Assembly: GCA_020736575.1 (NCBI GenBank)
Contig: JAGPYM010000011.1
Coordinates: 930,001 to 994,000 of the forward strand
Direction: 5' to 3'
DNA from: Thelonectria olida
Taxonomy: Eukaryota > Ascomycota > Sordariomycetes > Hypocreales > Nectriaceae
Length of the DNA: 64,000 nucleotides
Both the position numbers and the translations under genes were made by a program. This document shows positions 10,380-21,671 of the stretch, in pieces. The first letter of the stretch is position 1. Every line of letters starts with the position of its first letter. The notes beneath the pieces are model-generated. The model worked only from the letters and a program-made list of their open reading frames with translations, was not told the origin of the DNA and searched no databases.

Positions 10380-11064
10380 TGAACTCCTTCTTCCTTTCTC
10401 AGCGTATTTGGTCGTACTCTTCATCTTCAGGTTTATTACTGAGGGACCCCTTACTATGTTTCGTCATAACGGAGAATGAGTCAAGTCCATCATTCAATTA
10501 TTCCCCGTCTTGACGAATGATAGGTAGTGACTGATCAGCCTGGGAATTGGTGGCTTCGACCTTGAATGACCCCTCAGCATTGGGCCTCGAGACAGAGGGG
10601 CAGCGCAACGGCCGACTAAGCATGAGACAAAATTAGCTGGGGCCAGCTTTTCATCGTCAGTGGGATTTCAAAGCACTGAAACCTGCTGCGCCAGTTCGTG
10701 AAGCGCCATCTAGTTAGGCAGTGTAAGAACTTCGGGTGATGAAGGGGTTTTGGTGGTAAGCTGAGAGCACATGGCCGGCCGCAGCCAAGGTCATTTATGG
10801 ACGGCCCGATGCAGCATCAGAATAGCATCTTAATCTTAGTGACAGTCTCGCAGATCAGTGACTAGTGCCATGTAGCCACCACAAGTTCACAACAGGAAGA
10901 CGGCATTTCAGATTTCCGTGATGGCTCCGCCACGGACGGCCAGCTCCAAAGGCCTGGACCATGACCGGGCTCTCAGCCGGTGCTTTTAGCGTTGACAGTT
11001 CAAAATGCTAAAATTTGTGCTTAATTTCTAGGGCAGTGAAGAGTCGTCTCCTGACTTTGTACAT
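10380..11064. other. Intergenic region downstream of the NLR
   Basis: No coding structure is seen. A small imperfect inverted repeat (CCGTG...CACGG) lies near 10916-10937, of unknown meaning. Confidence 0.4.
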
Positions 11065-11486
11065 TTATCCTTGGACACTTTGAAGGAGAGTGGCGGTCTC
11101 TTTGTAATTTTCCCTCCAATAATGCTGTCGAGCGCAAGCTGCAGGTAGTGAGAGAAGAGGTATCCGAGAACAAGACGGCATTTGGCTGAGTTTCTCCTGT
11201 AGCTCCCTGGATTCCCAAGCCATCATCCCCAAGTGCTGGCGTCGGAAGTCAGCCCTACTGACCAGCCACTCCAAATTCTCACCAAGTCGTCCATTTTCGC
11301 TCCAGTCGAAGCGCTGAGCTTGTCCCGATTCACGCTCCAGAGCCGTTTTAGTGCCCCTCCAGCCTTTGTTAGTGCAGATGGCTCTGCCACTGACGGACGT
11401 CTTCTGCCGGCGGTGCTGGAGAAATGCCAATCGTCAGGCTCACAGCTGCTGAGGCGCTTGACTAAGACCTGTTGATGGCTTCTCAC
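11065..11486 (-). pseudogene. Frameshifted fragment of an unidentified protein gene
   Basis: Two minus-strand frames look like one protein interrupted at 11227-11230. The first reads SALTKAGGALKRLWSVNRDK and then GAKMDDLVRIWSGWSVG up to TSDASTWG and a stop. The second continues MMAWESRELQEKLSQ and ends LLQSVQG. Adding one G to the GGGG run would join them seamlessly. There is no convincing start codon upstream, so the N terminus is also missing. The composition is typical of a real fungal protein, but I cannot name the family. It could be a decayed gene, or a live gene with an assembly error plus an unseen first exon. A plus-strand frame across the same bases (11233-11475) is the competing reading. 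Confidence 0.33.
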
Positions 11487-11684
11487 TCGAGTCTAGATGC
11501 CCTCAGCTCTGCCGCTAATGACAAAGAAAGAAGCATGCGCCCGACTATGGTCCCCGTCCCCCCGATTGAGACAGGGCTAGATGACAGCCAGCTCAATGCC
11601 AAGATGTTAGAGAATATAATGAGTTCATCTGCTCCCTAGAAACTGCCATGTCGATCGACCACCGCCCCTCCTCTTCCCGCGCAA

Positions 11685-13761
11685 ATGGTTCGCCTCAAAC
11701 GGCTACTTGCCTTGGCAACTTCCATCGCCCCCATCTACGCGACGCAGCCCAACCTTGGCTGGAGAGCTGAGATTGTCACTGGCCATGTTACCCTCAACAC
11801 CGACAATGTCGGAGGAGAACAGCGCCTTTACGTGAGCGCCCCGGTCAACATCACGCGTCTCCAAGCAACCGCGGCATCAATAACGCTCAATCTCTACACG
11901 TCGCCGTATTTCGGTGCGAACCAGAGCAGTCCTCAGGCGCAGAGTTGGAGTCCCTCCCTCGTCTCCAGCACAGAGGTTCAGCCTCCTTCGCAGTCGCACG
12001 AAGGATATCTTCAATCCGTCGACTTTGACATCTCGGCGGAGTCTTGGCAGAATCTGCTTGTTTCTGTCGGCATCCAAGACACTCAGTCAGGTCCACTTAC
12101 CACTGAATGGACGGGAGCCGTCATTGCTTACAACGCCACGAGCGAAACGTGGAGAGCTTGGAATCCTGGGAAATATGCTCACTCTGTCAACACTGCTGTG
12201 ACTAGGACAATCAACAACCTCAAGCCCAAGGGGAAGGATGAAGGGGAGGACAAGACCCCAGAGGAGCCAGAAAAGGGCTACCAGCGCGTGGACAACGTCG
12301 CCCCTAAGGTACCGCCGCCGACAACGTACTACACCAGCGAACAGCCGACGATAACACACAGCGAAGTGTACACGGTCCCTTCCGACACGCAGTCTTTCGA
12401 CTACGGGACTTACACCACTCAGCCGGGCGATGGCTCCCACGAGACGATATCAGGATGCTCATGCGACCCTTACACTGTCTGGAGCACCATTACCGTGTAC
12501 CCCGACGATCCGTTGCCGTCGTACCCTCCTGAAGAGAAACGACACGAAAAGCGAGAAAAGGACTTTACGCCTGCTTTTGTAGATGCCAAGATAACGTTCA
12601 AAGACCGCGACGCCGTTGACCGGCCGCTGCGATTCATCAGGATCAGAGCCGTAGCGGCTCTCTTTGAAGGAGATACGTACATCGGGGAGTGGCAATCCAT
12701 CGAGACCTTGAACGAGGAGGGACAGGCTCTCTTCCAGTTCGGCGTCTCGTCTGGGCAGCGGATCGTCGTGCATACCTTGTACGCGAAACTCCAGGGTGAG
12801 CATTATCTCATTGGGACGCGCGCCACGGAGGCGGATGAGTTCCAGGTCGCCGAGATTGCCCTAGACATTACCCTCAATCCTTGGATGGTCTCGGCCGGTG
12901 ACACCATCTTCATCGGCACTGGTTATCCCCTCAGCGAGAACAACAAGGCTCTATGGGTGGCCGACGCCTACCACACCATTACCAGCTTCTTCAGCACAAA
13001 GATTGCCACGAGAGAGGGCGAGATGGAAAGGGTGCACGTCTGGTATCCCTCGCCGGTGACGGGCGGCTTCTTCGCTGTGACAGGGTCGGTGCCTTACATC
13101 AATCTTCCAGGCGTGCACGCTCAGAACCCTTCCGTCATGGCGCACGAATACGGCCACTTTGCGCATTACCTCGCTCGCAGGAAGGAGTTTTTCGACGGAG
13201 GCGGGGTGCATCGGTTTTGCTTCAACGCCAACGACGTCAAGATATCGACGAGCTTCTCCGAGGGCTATGCCACGGCCCTCGGCTTGCTGGCCATCGACGA
13301 CACGTATCTCGCGGGCGATTCGTACATGGTCTACGAAGACAGGAACGTTGTCGGTTCCCCCTTCAGAGTGTCGCTTGAGGACTTCGACTGCTTCGAGCGG
13401 AACATGACCAGCCAGGAAGGCCGCATCGCAGCGGCTTTAATCGACCTCGTGGACCGGAAGCTCGACGTATTCCACGCCGAGACGGACAATTTCGGGTTTA
13501 TTGCGCCCGACTTTGATCCGCAGCTGCTGAACTGGTGCTTTGAGCCTCGCTTCGTTTTCTGGAGAAACATGTATGACAATCCGGCGACGATTGTAGAATA
13601 TTGGTGAGTCACCCCCAAGCATTCCACGACGGCGTCACGCGAGATGAGTGTGGCTAATACGTAATAGGCGCAAATTCCAGGCAGTCTTGACGACGCAGAG
13701 CGAGGACATTGCTTGGGCTGTTTTGCAGTACAATTTTGCTGATTTTCCTGCCAAAGAGTAG
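11685..13761 (+). CDS. Secreted zinc metallopeptidase-like protein (HEYGH)
   Basis: Two exons (11685-13603, 13668-13761) give 670 residues; the small last exon is joined across a GTGAGT...AATAG intron at phase 2 and ends FADFPAKE. Residues 1-20 form a signal peptide (KRLLALATSIAPIYA). A Pro/Thr-rich low-complexity linker and basic KRHEKREKD near residue 287, a possible Kex2-type site, separate an N-terminal half from a C-terminal catalytic-looking half. That half has the zinc motif HEYGH (His487, Glu488, His491) and a downstream SEGYATALG (Glu526), a plausible third ligand as in gluzincins. It is likely secreted and proteolytic. Substrate and exact peptidase family are not recognised. It stands 800 bp from a second secreted HExxH protein on the same strand. 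Confidence 0.82.
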
Positions 13762-14558
13762 CGAATGTTTTATTTATGCATAGTCCTAATGTTGATGATC
13801 TGATGCGTGTGATGATAATGGGCGTCAACGGGAGACAGTTGTTAGTCATGGTGCAGGGCTTAGACTGGACTACTCGATGAATGTAAAGGGTCTAGACCGC
13901 GGTCGATGCCTTCAAGTCTCTCAGCTCCCTGAAGCTTTCACTCAGCTGAACCAAAGCTGGCCGCCATAATCCGCCCTAAGCGAGTATGGCGTTCAAAGTT
14001 GTGTCGACTCGCAGATTGGACGGCAAGTTTCCAGCCGGTTGGTGACGGTCCCAACGCTGGCAGTGAGTGTACAGAGAAGAGTGGTGTTGGTGTAGTTCTG
14101 CTGGCCTGAACGGAACTTTTCATGGTCGTGCTCGAGTGTATTGAGGCTAAACGGCTGCCTACAAAGGCAGCAAGATGCACATAGCCCACCATCCTGGGAT
14201 GGACAGGGCCCAGGACAAATGGCTGGTCTTGTCCAGCCTCCTCCGGAGGATTCTGCCCACAATTAGCGCCAAGCCTCCAAGCACAACCACGTATGAGAGC
14301 GCCGTGTGCCTGTGGACTATAGACTCATTATGCCTAAAATAAACAACTATGCAAGTCCGGCCTGAACCTACCATCAGCGGCTGAGGCTGTGAGGCGGAAT
14401 AGACAAGCTAGGCATGCAACGGTCAACTACATGAGACAATTCGATGCCGTATTGCCGTCCAAGTGCAGTTGTTTGTCCTATGCGAGGTACTATTATATCT
14501 CAAGCTCCTTCCAGCTCCTGTCCCACACCATGTGCAAGTCAACCAGTCCTCATCCAAC
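13762..14558. other. Intergenic region between the two HExxH genes
   Basis: The stretch holds no supported gene. It contains the 3' end of the first metallopeptidase gene and the promoter of the second. The 639-residue frame of the second gene opens upstream at 14463 without a signal peptide, which I regard as leader sequence. Confidence 0.45.
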
Positions 14559-16382
14559 ATGCTTCCTCTCCTCTTCCTCGCTCTGCCCGCCGTCGCCTAC
14601 GCCCAGGTCCCTTGCGCATCATTCTGGCCCGGCGTCGGACCAGGCAAGTACACGTTAGATACCCAATGCTACATCTACCCAGGCGAGCCCGAAACCCTCG
14701 GTGGCGTCAGGTATACCTTTGCCTATGACGTTGCTTGGGCCAACAAGCCCGACAATGTCGAGAGCGTCGACTCCCTCGCCAGGGTGGTGCACAACGCCAT
14801 GCAGACGATCATCCCCGCCTACGAGGCGTACCAGAACACCATCCCCGAGATTGTCTTCATCCTCACCACGCTCAGCATGAAGGAAGAACAAGCTTCCGCC
14901 AGCAGACCGCTCGATGAAAACGGGCCCTGCCAGGTTCTCCTGTCCTCGGGCTTTTTCGAAACCTCGGCCGAAAAGGACGACACACGAATGCAGGTCATTG
15001 CCCACGAAGTATACCATTGCGCGCAGAGTGAGAGCACCTTCTTCGGTCCGCATTTCGACGCACCGAACTGGGTCATCGAGTCCAGCGCAGACTACTTCTC
15101 CAACGTCGTGTTTCCTGCTGTCAACGATGAGTGGCACAGTGACATCAAATACCGCTGCCAGGTCCCCATCTTTGACAACGACCCGTACTCCGGGAACATC
15201 TTCCTCCAGTCCCTGGAGCAAGCATACGGACCAGCTTTCATCAACCAGTGGGTCAAAGACGCCGCCACATTATCCTCGACGGCCACCGCGCCCTCGGAGC
15301 GGTCGCGGCTCTCCGGCCTGTCCACCTTTGGCGACGACTGGCACAACTTTGGTCGCCAGTACTCGACCAATTCCATCAGAGATTCAAACGGCGAGTACGT
15401 CCCAGGCTTCCCTCAAGTCATCGATCCAGTTGCCTTGACGCCAGGGGGCGACGATGACACGGCCACCATCCATCTGTCGGCCACCACTTTCACGGTGAAT
15501 CAGTATACCTTCGACTTGGATTCTGGTCAGACCGCCAGCATCACCTACTCGAGCGGCAGTTCCAACGTCAAGGTGTCGTACATGCTCCAGGGAGGCGATG
15601 CTTGGATCGACATGCCCGGCAGCGCCGCGTCCGTGAGCGCCGAGGGCACCATCGTCGCACACTGCAAAGGCGACGAGTCAACGTCACAGCCGGTGCTCAT
15701 TCTCCTCACAGCCACCGAGGATGCCACCACTGTCGACGTCGACATCGTCGTCAAGCAAGTCTCCGAAGACGAGAACTGCACCTGCAAGGGCTCCAACAAA
15801 TCCGGCCAGCGGCGCCGTGGCCTCAATCGCTGTAACAAGAAGAAGCCGCCCAAGGACAACGACACGGGGTCGAAGCTCTGCAAGGCAGTCGAGGGCCAGC
15901 CCAAGAGCGACCCCTGCCTCGACGGAAAAGACTGGAAGCTCGACAACGACGCCATGGAGACGTACATCCGCTCCAAGCTCAACGAAGTTTCGTCGGTCAA
16001 CATCAAATCCCTCTCCATCTCCGGCAGCGGCATTCTCAGCATAGACGGCACGAACGCAACTTTTAGCTACTCCAACTTTGAGATCGACCTCGACATTGAG
16101 GCTGCGGGCTTGGACATACCCACAAAGACGGTGCTCAACGGCGAGTTCGACTCAAACCTGTACCTGCAAGACTCAAACATCTTCTGCCTGGATGTGTACG
16201 CGGGCCAGGGCACTGCCGTCGAGACGGATGATCTGACGGGAGGCTTCAGCTTTGATCTCGGGCCTGACGGGGGTTTTGTGGAGGATAGCTATAGGATCGA
16301 CTATGAATGTTCGGCAGGGAGCTTGACGATGCAGATGAGCATGGGAAGTCAATCGTGGGGTCCGTATGTGTATTCAAGTTAG
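14559..16382 (+). CDS. Secreted protein with HExxH zinc-protease motif
   Basis: An intronless gene of 607 residues from the ATG at 14559. I chose this over an in-frame upstream start because it begins an ideal signal peptide (MLPLLFLALPAVAYAQ). The mature N-terminal domain contains HEVYH (His149, Glu150, His153) and, 21 residues later, ESSADY (Glu174), an arrangement compatible with a gluzincin active site. A beta-rich middle region follows, then a basic Cys-containing hinge (SGQRRRGLNRCNKKKPP, about residues 428-446) and a C-terminal domain of about 150 residues rich in Gly/Ser/Asp with several N-glycosylation sites. Probably extracellular. Not identified more precisely. It shares only the zinc motif and domain plan with the upstream gene, so this is not an obvious recent duplication. 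Confidence 0.8.
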   Translation: MLPLLFLALPAVAYAQVPCASFWPGVGPGKYTLDTQCYIYPGEPETLGGVRYTFAYDVAWANKPDNVESVDSLARVVHNAMQTIIPAYEAYQNTIPEIVFILTTLSMKEEQASASRPLDENGPCQVLLSSGFFETSAEKDDTRMQVIAHEVYHCAQSESTFFGPHFDAPNWVIESSADYFSNVVFPAVNDEWHSDIKYRCQVPIFDNDPYSGNIFLQSLEQAYGPAFINQWVKDAATLSSTATAPSERSRLSGLSTFGDDWHNFGRQYSTNSIRDSNGEYVPGFPQVIDPVALTPGGDDDTATIHLSATTFTVNQYTFDLDSGQTASITYSSGSSNVKVSYMLQGGDAWIDMPGSAASVSAEGTIVAHCKGDESTSQPVLILLTATEDATTVDVDIVVKQVSEDENCTCKGSNKSGQRRRGLNRCNKKKPPKDNDTGSKLCKAVEGQPKSDPCLDGKDWKLDNDAMETYIRSKLNEVSSVNIKSLSISGSGILSIDGTNATFSYSNFEIDLDIEAAGLDIPTKTVLNGEFDSNLYLQDSNIFCLDVYAGQGTAVETDDLTGGFSFDLGPDGGFVEDSYRIDYECSAGSLTMQMSMGSQSWGPYVYSS

Positions 16383-16587
16383 AACCATAGCCTCGGAATC
16401 TCAATATTTGGAAGCATTCTCCTTCTTGCCCTCCGTGCTCTGATGCGGCTTCGAGTGCCCTCAAAATCAATCTTAATAGATCCATATTTCTCTTTTGTGT
16501 TTTTACAAAATCTTCGACGCAATACCAAGAAACTGAAAGAATGCATCGTGTTTCTAACGAGTTGGTTAGCTCAAGTTTGCGTCAGGT

Positions 16588-18879
16588 TCAAACAGAAGTG
16601 AGTCGTACAAGTGATGTGTACATGCCAACAATGGCTCCCTCTCCTGGGTCTAAGCTCTTAACGATAAGTTCGTCTTCAGGGACTTCAGCCACTTTGGACA
16701 TCAAGGAGGGCGGGATCGTCAAGGCCCTTGCCTGGCTGGTGTGAAGCTTCTCATGTGTGAGCAAACCTCTGGTAAGCCGTCAAGACTTTGCAGTAAATGA
16801 TACTCACTCGAAGACCGGAAACGAAGTTTGGCGTTTCATACATGGCTTCAACTCGCGTCAATCGTTCTCCAGCAGCCGAGTCAATTGTGACATGATGGGC
16901 CTGCGGCTTGTAATGGTCATTCGGCCCTGGTGCCGGTGGAGGCTGTCCAAGTACCATTGAGGCTTGGCCGTTGCTGTATTGGAACTCGATGCCCCAGAGA
17001 TGAGTGTGTTTTGCTGGTGAAGGCCATCGGGAAAAGGGTTGATTTGTGGTCCAAATTGTGACGCTCGTGAGATACGGGAGTAGACACCCGTCGCTTCCGC
17101 CGAACAGAACCAAAGTGTATGGGACATGGCAGCTATAGATGTCAAAGTTTCGAGATCCCACCAGCCGCATGTCGGCATCTGGAACTTCGGGGTACCACAA
17201 GGAAGAGGTTCGTACGTCAATTTCGTCACGGCGGCGGCTGTGCGAACCCGTTGCCTTTGTCCGCTCGCCACTACTAACAGAAAGAGAGACCATTTTCAGT
17301 GCCTTGTCTCGTTAGTGAATACATCTTGTTAGAAAGCCTCTTGGAGAATACTTGCATCGAATCCGCATTTAATGGCCTGCAAGATATTCTCGCTGCTTTG
17401 GCCCCGAGGAGGAAACGTCAACAACTTCTTGGCAACGTCCCGATGATCTCCAACCCAACCCGACATGGCTCCCGATGCGGATTGAAGCCTTAGCCCTCGA
17501 ATGCCTCGAGCGTCAAGGGCAACGTGAAAACCGATCAAATTCTCACAGCGCAGATACATTGCATTCGGAGAATGACAGTACCCCAGAGGCATGGGCTTCG
17601 ATCCACGCGGCAAAAGTTGAATGCCCGAAATGTATCTCTTGCCATCAAAACAAACAGAAAACACCGCAATGCCGGAAACCTGGTCTGTGAAATCAACTGT
17701 TCCCTCGCAGAGTGCTCTTGATCCGCTGTTCAGAAGCGTCCTTGAGGTAGTGCTCAATAGCCCCTCAGCTTTGCACCATTGCCGGCTGTCGCGATGAGCA
17801 CCATTTTCAGTCAAAGTGCGAGAGAGAGTACCAGAGCAAGGCAATGATTCCAGTCTCAGCTGCGCCAACTCGCTTATTCGACAAGCCAAATGCCACACCC
17901 GCTTCCGGTTTGTCATACCTTCGTTATTCTTCAAAGCCTTACACCCTGCGTAGAGCGCCCTGTGTCGATTTGAGGCGGCAGAGGACTGATCGACCTCAAA
18001 GACATGGGCAAATTCGCGACTAGACCAGAATCGGGATCGCCAGAATCTGTCGGGAAGCTCAGCATCGGCGATGACTCGAGAGGCAAGTCGCAAGCTGCAC
18101 ACGTCGGCTGAGTCGAGTTCGACCAATATCTCCGTGATGATTTCTGCCGGGAGGGTTAGAAACGCATCGTTGACTGGTAGCTTCATCACTCTGTGTTCTT
18201 GACCGTCTTCTCGGAGGATCAGGTTGCTGGCGGCCAGTAGTAGCTCGAGTTGTGGGATGTGCAGCGGATCGCTCAAGTACGCCGTCCCTGTCAGCCGTTC
18301 CATCCAGAGAGTTGGATCCTCACCGAGGGACAGTCTCGCGACGTGCACTTTATGCACATGCTTGATGAGCCCTCCATAATCGTGACCCCATTTCATAGAT
18401 CCCAGAAACATGTGCTGCGACCTGAAGAGGTCAAAGAGTGCTTGGACGGCCCCCGCGCTGCTAGAATTCGGGAAGGCCGCGGAAAGAATGTCCCAGCAAG
18501 CAGAGTGAAATGCATATCCCCAGAATGGGATGGATGTTCTGCGGGGCCTACCAGGCAAGTCGCCTTCCCAGGTATCTCTCATGATAAGCATCTGAACCCA
18601 GGACTCGTCAATCCAGGCTGCTGACGCATGCTCGTCGATGGACTCATCCACAGGGATCAGGTCTTTAAAGTCGTGTCGTTTTCCCGCCTGAGAAACACGT
18701 GCATGATGCCATTGTTCCCGCGCGGTGTAAACTATGCTCAACCGTTAACGACACGGAGTGAACTGTCTCATCCAGTTGGTGGTCTCACGGGTTCGAAGCT
18801 CCGTCATCCACCGAGGGGATTCTCCCGCTTCAATCAGAGGGGCGCCGCATACGATGCAAGAGGCAATCCTGACGGGCAT
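16588..18879 (-). CDS. F-box domain protein (DUF7600-like)
   Basis: Four exons (18879-18789, 18731-17352, 17307-16808, 16731-16588) join in frame to 704 residues. The first exon carries MPVRIASCIVCGAPL, a Cys-x2-Cys pair seen at the start of this fungal family. The F-box lies near residues 220-265 (LTLPAEIITEILVELDSADV, then LRLASR). The C-terminal half is a beta-rich domain with WGIEFQYSNG. The 44-nt intron 17351-17308 is short but has CTAAC branch sequences, and it restores GFDANKALKMVSLSV. The last intron is less certain; without it the protein would end at 16751. It is presumably a substrate adaptor for SCF ubiquitin ligase. It converges with the upstream metallopeptidase gene, with a 205-bp gap. 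Confidence 0.75.
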
Positions 18880-20598
18880 GACGCGGGAAAGAGTCAAACG
18901 TTAAGGTTCCTGGGGATGTCGCTGTTCTGTAATCTGGCACTCATGCAGAAGTCACCGTGAATGCCCGGCGGAACGGAAGTGATTTGTGGGCTGATGCATC
19001 ATGCTTGATATGCAGGTCGTTGAGCCATCAGAAGCCGCACGTGACGGATGACTTTGCTGCAGGAACTGGTTAGTTAATTGGTTTGCATTTTCATGCATGC
19101 GTTTCGCACCGATAAACAAAACGCGGATATCAACTTTGACGAAACATGCGGTAGGTTGATGGCAGTTGTTCTACTTGCACGGACGCTCAAGTCAAGAGGT
19201 TGATGGCAAGAGGAGGATCCAGTTTCTCAATCACCTCTACTACGTTTAAGCATGTATTCTCCTAGCGACCTCAGCTACAAACAGGACAGTTTCGCTCTGA
19301 AAGCTCTTATACTGATCGTCTATAATTCTTCCGAGGCCTCTGAGATAAGTATGTGTGAGGACTGAGTCCTAGTAGAATAAAATGGGGAGCGTTTCATGGA
19401 TGGGTGGCCATAGCTGCTGTGAGAGCAACGAACAAGGTAGCATATTTTACTGAGTTAATATTCTGTCATTACCTGTACAAAGTTTGGCCAACTAATAAAA
19501 GACGTCCAGTCAAGATAGGCTTTGTTTTCATGCTGAAAGCCCTCTGGTTGGTTTCATTTTACCCGTAAGCGAAGTGTCGCGGTGAGCTGTCCTACTGATC
19601 ACTACGACGTGATGTTGCGACGCCGCTACGCAATGAGAGAAGACTGATCGAAGAGGTTGGCGGTAATGCATGAGTGATTTTATTCGATGGGTATCAAAAC
19701 ATGTACTTCAACATGAAAAAGGCACCTTGGCCAATGAACAGGAAACCGGCTGCCATGCGAATAGAAAACCATATCTGCCGAACACTGCACCTAGCATGCC
19801 CACTATATCAACCGAGTTCGTTGAATACTGTATGCCAGTATATCCCCTCCGATACGAGGTAGAATCCTATTCAAAGAGTCGTGTCGTGGCACGTTTAGGC
19901 GTAGGTATTATCGTCTCCAAAGCTCAAGAGCAGCACCCAGCGCAAAAGTTGCCACAACAGGTATTGCACTTGTAACAAGCCTTTCAGGCCGTTAGCATAG
20001 TCTCTTCTATCAGAAAGAAATATCCAACTTGCCTCACTGTAGCCACCTCTCAAGTGAACCTCAGGTTCAGCCGTCATGGGCTCAATTGGGCGCTATAAAA
20101 TTGTGAGCCCACCTCCTTGTTTCGAGTTCAGGGGCCAGACAGTGTCCATACTGGTTGAAGTGTTTTAATCGTGGATTCGCCCGCCACCATTTGCTCAGAC
20201 GCCGACGGTTGTGTGGTGGCGCATGAAGGCATATTGAAGCAACTACGAACAGGCGTTTCGAGGAAAATAGGATAACCTGACCGAGCAAACAAGAAGTCGC
20301 GAGAAAAAGTTTTTAAAGGAGCGGGAGATGGGCAAGTGGCAGTGGCTGGGCGCAGCATCAAGTGGCGTCACGTCTCATGATGCAGCATTGACGACCGGGG
20401 CGCAACTGAAACGGACCTAAGTCCCAACCACCCAACCAACACTCCGGCCCTATAAATGCGACATGTTCGGACAATGAGGTACAGGCTGGAGCTGAAGAAG
20501 GCGCTGACGTCAGCGGAAGCCCCGCCAACAGCGACCAACGCGGTAGGGAATTGATCCAGTTGGAGCTGGCCAACAGACACACATTTCTACCTATCAAC
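18880..20598. other. 1.7-kb intergenic region
   Basis: No gene is supported. A minus-strand 60-codon frame at 20077-19895 carries an intron-like 57-nt segment and a hydrophobic end, but not enough to call. The right end has a TATA-like box for the hydrolase. Confidence 0.4.
20451..20457 (+). promoter_or_regulatory. TATA-like box upstream of alpha/beta-hydrolase
   Basis: TATAAAT stands 142 bp upstream of the chosen ATG at 20599. This is a suitable distance for a leader of about 110 nt. Confidence 0.4.
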
Positions 20599-21429
20599 AT
20601 GGTTGACTCGCCAGATCGACGTGCACAGACGATCTCCTTTCAGGAACGAAACGCAGATCAAGACACATCCATCCTTTTCCTCCACGGCGGCGGAGGCAGC
20701 CATGTCGAGTGGAAACGAGTCGCCAGCCAGCCCTCACTCGCCGCCTATCATCTCGTCTTGGTAGATCTACCAGGCCACTCCGCATCGCGAGACATCGGGC
20801 CCTTCTCCCTAGAACTCGCGGCCGACGAGGTGCAAAAGGTCATTCAAGAGCATGCCCACCATGGCAAAGCCCATGTCGTAGGATTCTCGCTTGGTGCGTT
20901 TGTGACTCTGTTCCTCACGGCGCGTCACCCAGACCGAGTCCTCTCTGCATTTGCGACAGGCGCATATCCGTACAAAGGCCTTTTCAAGTGGGCCATGGCT
21001 CGGCCAGGAGTCATGTGGTGTCTCAACAGCATAGAGAGCCTCCCAGGGGTCCCGGCAATGACGCTGCGTATGCAAGGAATTGACGGTGAAGAATGGCTGG
21101 CCGAGATCAAAAGCAACAAGTCATGGGAGCGGAGCAAAGCCGTAATGAGAGATCTGAGCAACTTTGAAATGGGCCATGTGCAGTCCGTCGCCGACTCTGG
21201 CGTCAGGACGTGTGTTGTTGCGGGTGGCAAGATGGATCAGGTAGATGCGGTAAAGGAAATGGGCGTGGTGCTGAGAGGAGGAGGGAAGAAGAAGAGTGTT
21301 GTCAACGAGGCTGTTGTTGTGCGAGATGCCTATCACCCGTGGCATTTGCAGTTTCCTGGCTTGTTTGCCGATGGAGTCGCGGCCTGGGTAAAGGGCGATG
21401 AACTGCCTGAAGAGTTCGAGATATTGTAA
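20599..21429 (+). CDS. Alpha/beta-hydrolase fold protein
   Basis: An intronless frame of 276 residues from the ATG at 20599 (ATCAACATGG context). An upstream in-frame start at 20551 would add 16 residues that do not belong to the fold. FLHGGGGSHVEW is the oxyanion-hole segment, VVGFSLGAF is the nucleophile elbow (Ser97), VAGGKMDQV likely supplies the acid, and AYHPWHLQFP holds His246 and His249, one of which should be the catalytic base. Small cytosolic hydrolases of this type act on esters, lactones, amides or C-C bonds; the substrate cannot be told. It converges with the NmrA-like gene, with 242 bp between stops. Confidence 0.85.
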   Translation: MVDSPDRRAQTISFQERNADQDTSILFLHGGGGSHVEWKRVASQPSLAAYHLVLVDLPGHSASRDIGPFSLELAADEVQKVIQEHAHHGKAHVVGFSLGAFVTLFLTARHPDRVLSAFATGAYPYKGLFKWAMARPGVMWCLNSIESLPGVPAMTLRMQGIDGEEWLAEIKSNKSWERSKAVMRDLSNFEMGHVQSVADSGVRTCVVAGGKMDQVDAVKEMGVVLRGGGKKKSVVNEAVVVRDAYHPWHLQFPGLFADGVAAWVKGDELPEEFEIL

Positions 21430-21671
21430 TCTGTGCCGTTGAATATGTTGTCGCCTTTGGAAGATGAACGTATTCAGCCAACGAGATATCGTGTCTGAAA
21501 TTTAGACACGCTCAGCTGAGCAAGATGCGGCGGCTCTAGATCATCAGATCATTGCGTAAAGTATTTTTGATAGATCATATATTAGACGTGTACATGACTA
21601 GATTCATCCAACTTCATTCATTGAATCGACCTTTTTGCCTTCAGTCACAGCTTCTGCCACCGTCTCAACCC

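Noticed and set aside
11233..11640. Plus-strand frames at 11233-11475 and an ORF from about 11475 ending SSSAP
   Set aside because: They overlap the minus-strand relic, have no recognisable domain and no splice link to the metallopeptidase gene that starts with its own signal peptide at 11685.
14463..14558. Upstream in-frame start of the second HExxH protein
   Set aside because: The extra 32 residues precede a perfect signal peptide that starts at 14559; a secreted protein should begin there.
18775..18800. GGTTCGAAGCTCC resembling a tRNA B box
   Set aside because: No A box or cloverleaf could be folded around it, and it lies in the first exon and intron of the F-box gene.
19895..20077. Minus-strand 60-codon frame with a 57-nt intron-like segment (GTGAGG...CTAAC...AAG) and a hydrophobic C terminus
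   Set aside because: The segment is a multiple of three and frame-neutral, the acceptor is weak, and I could not link it to flanking exons or any family.
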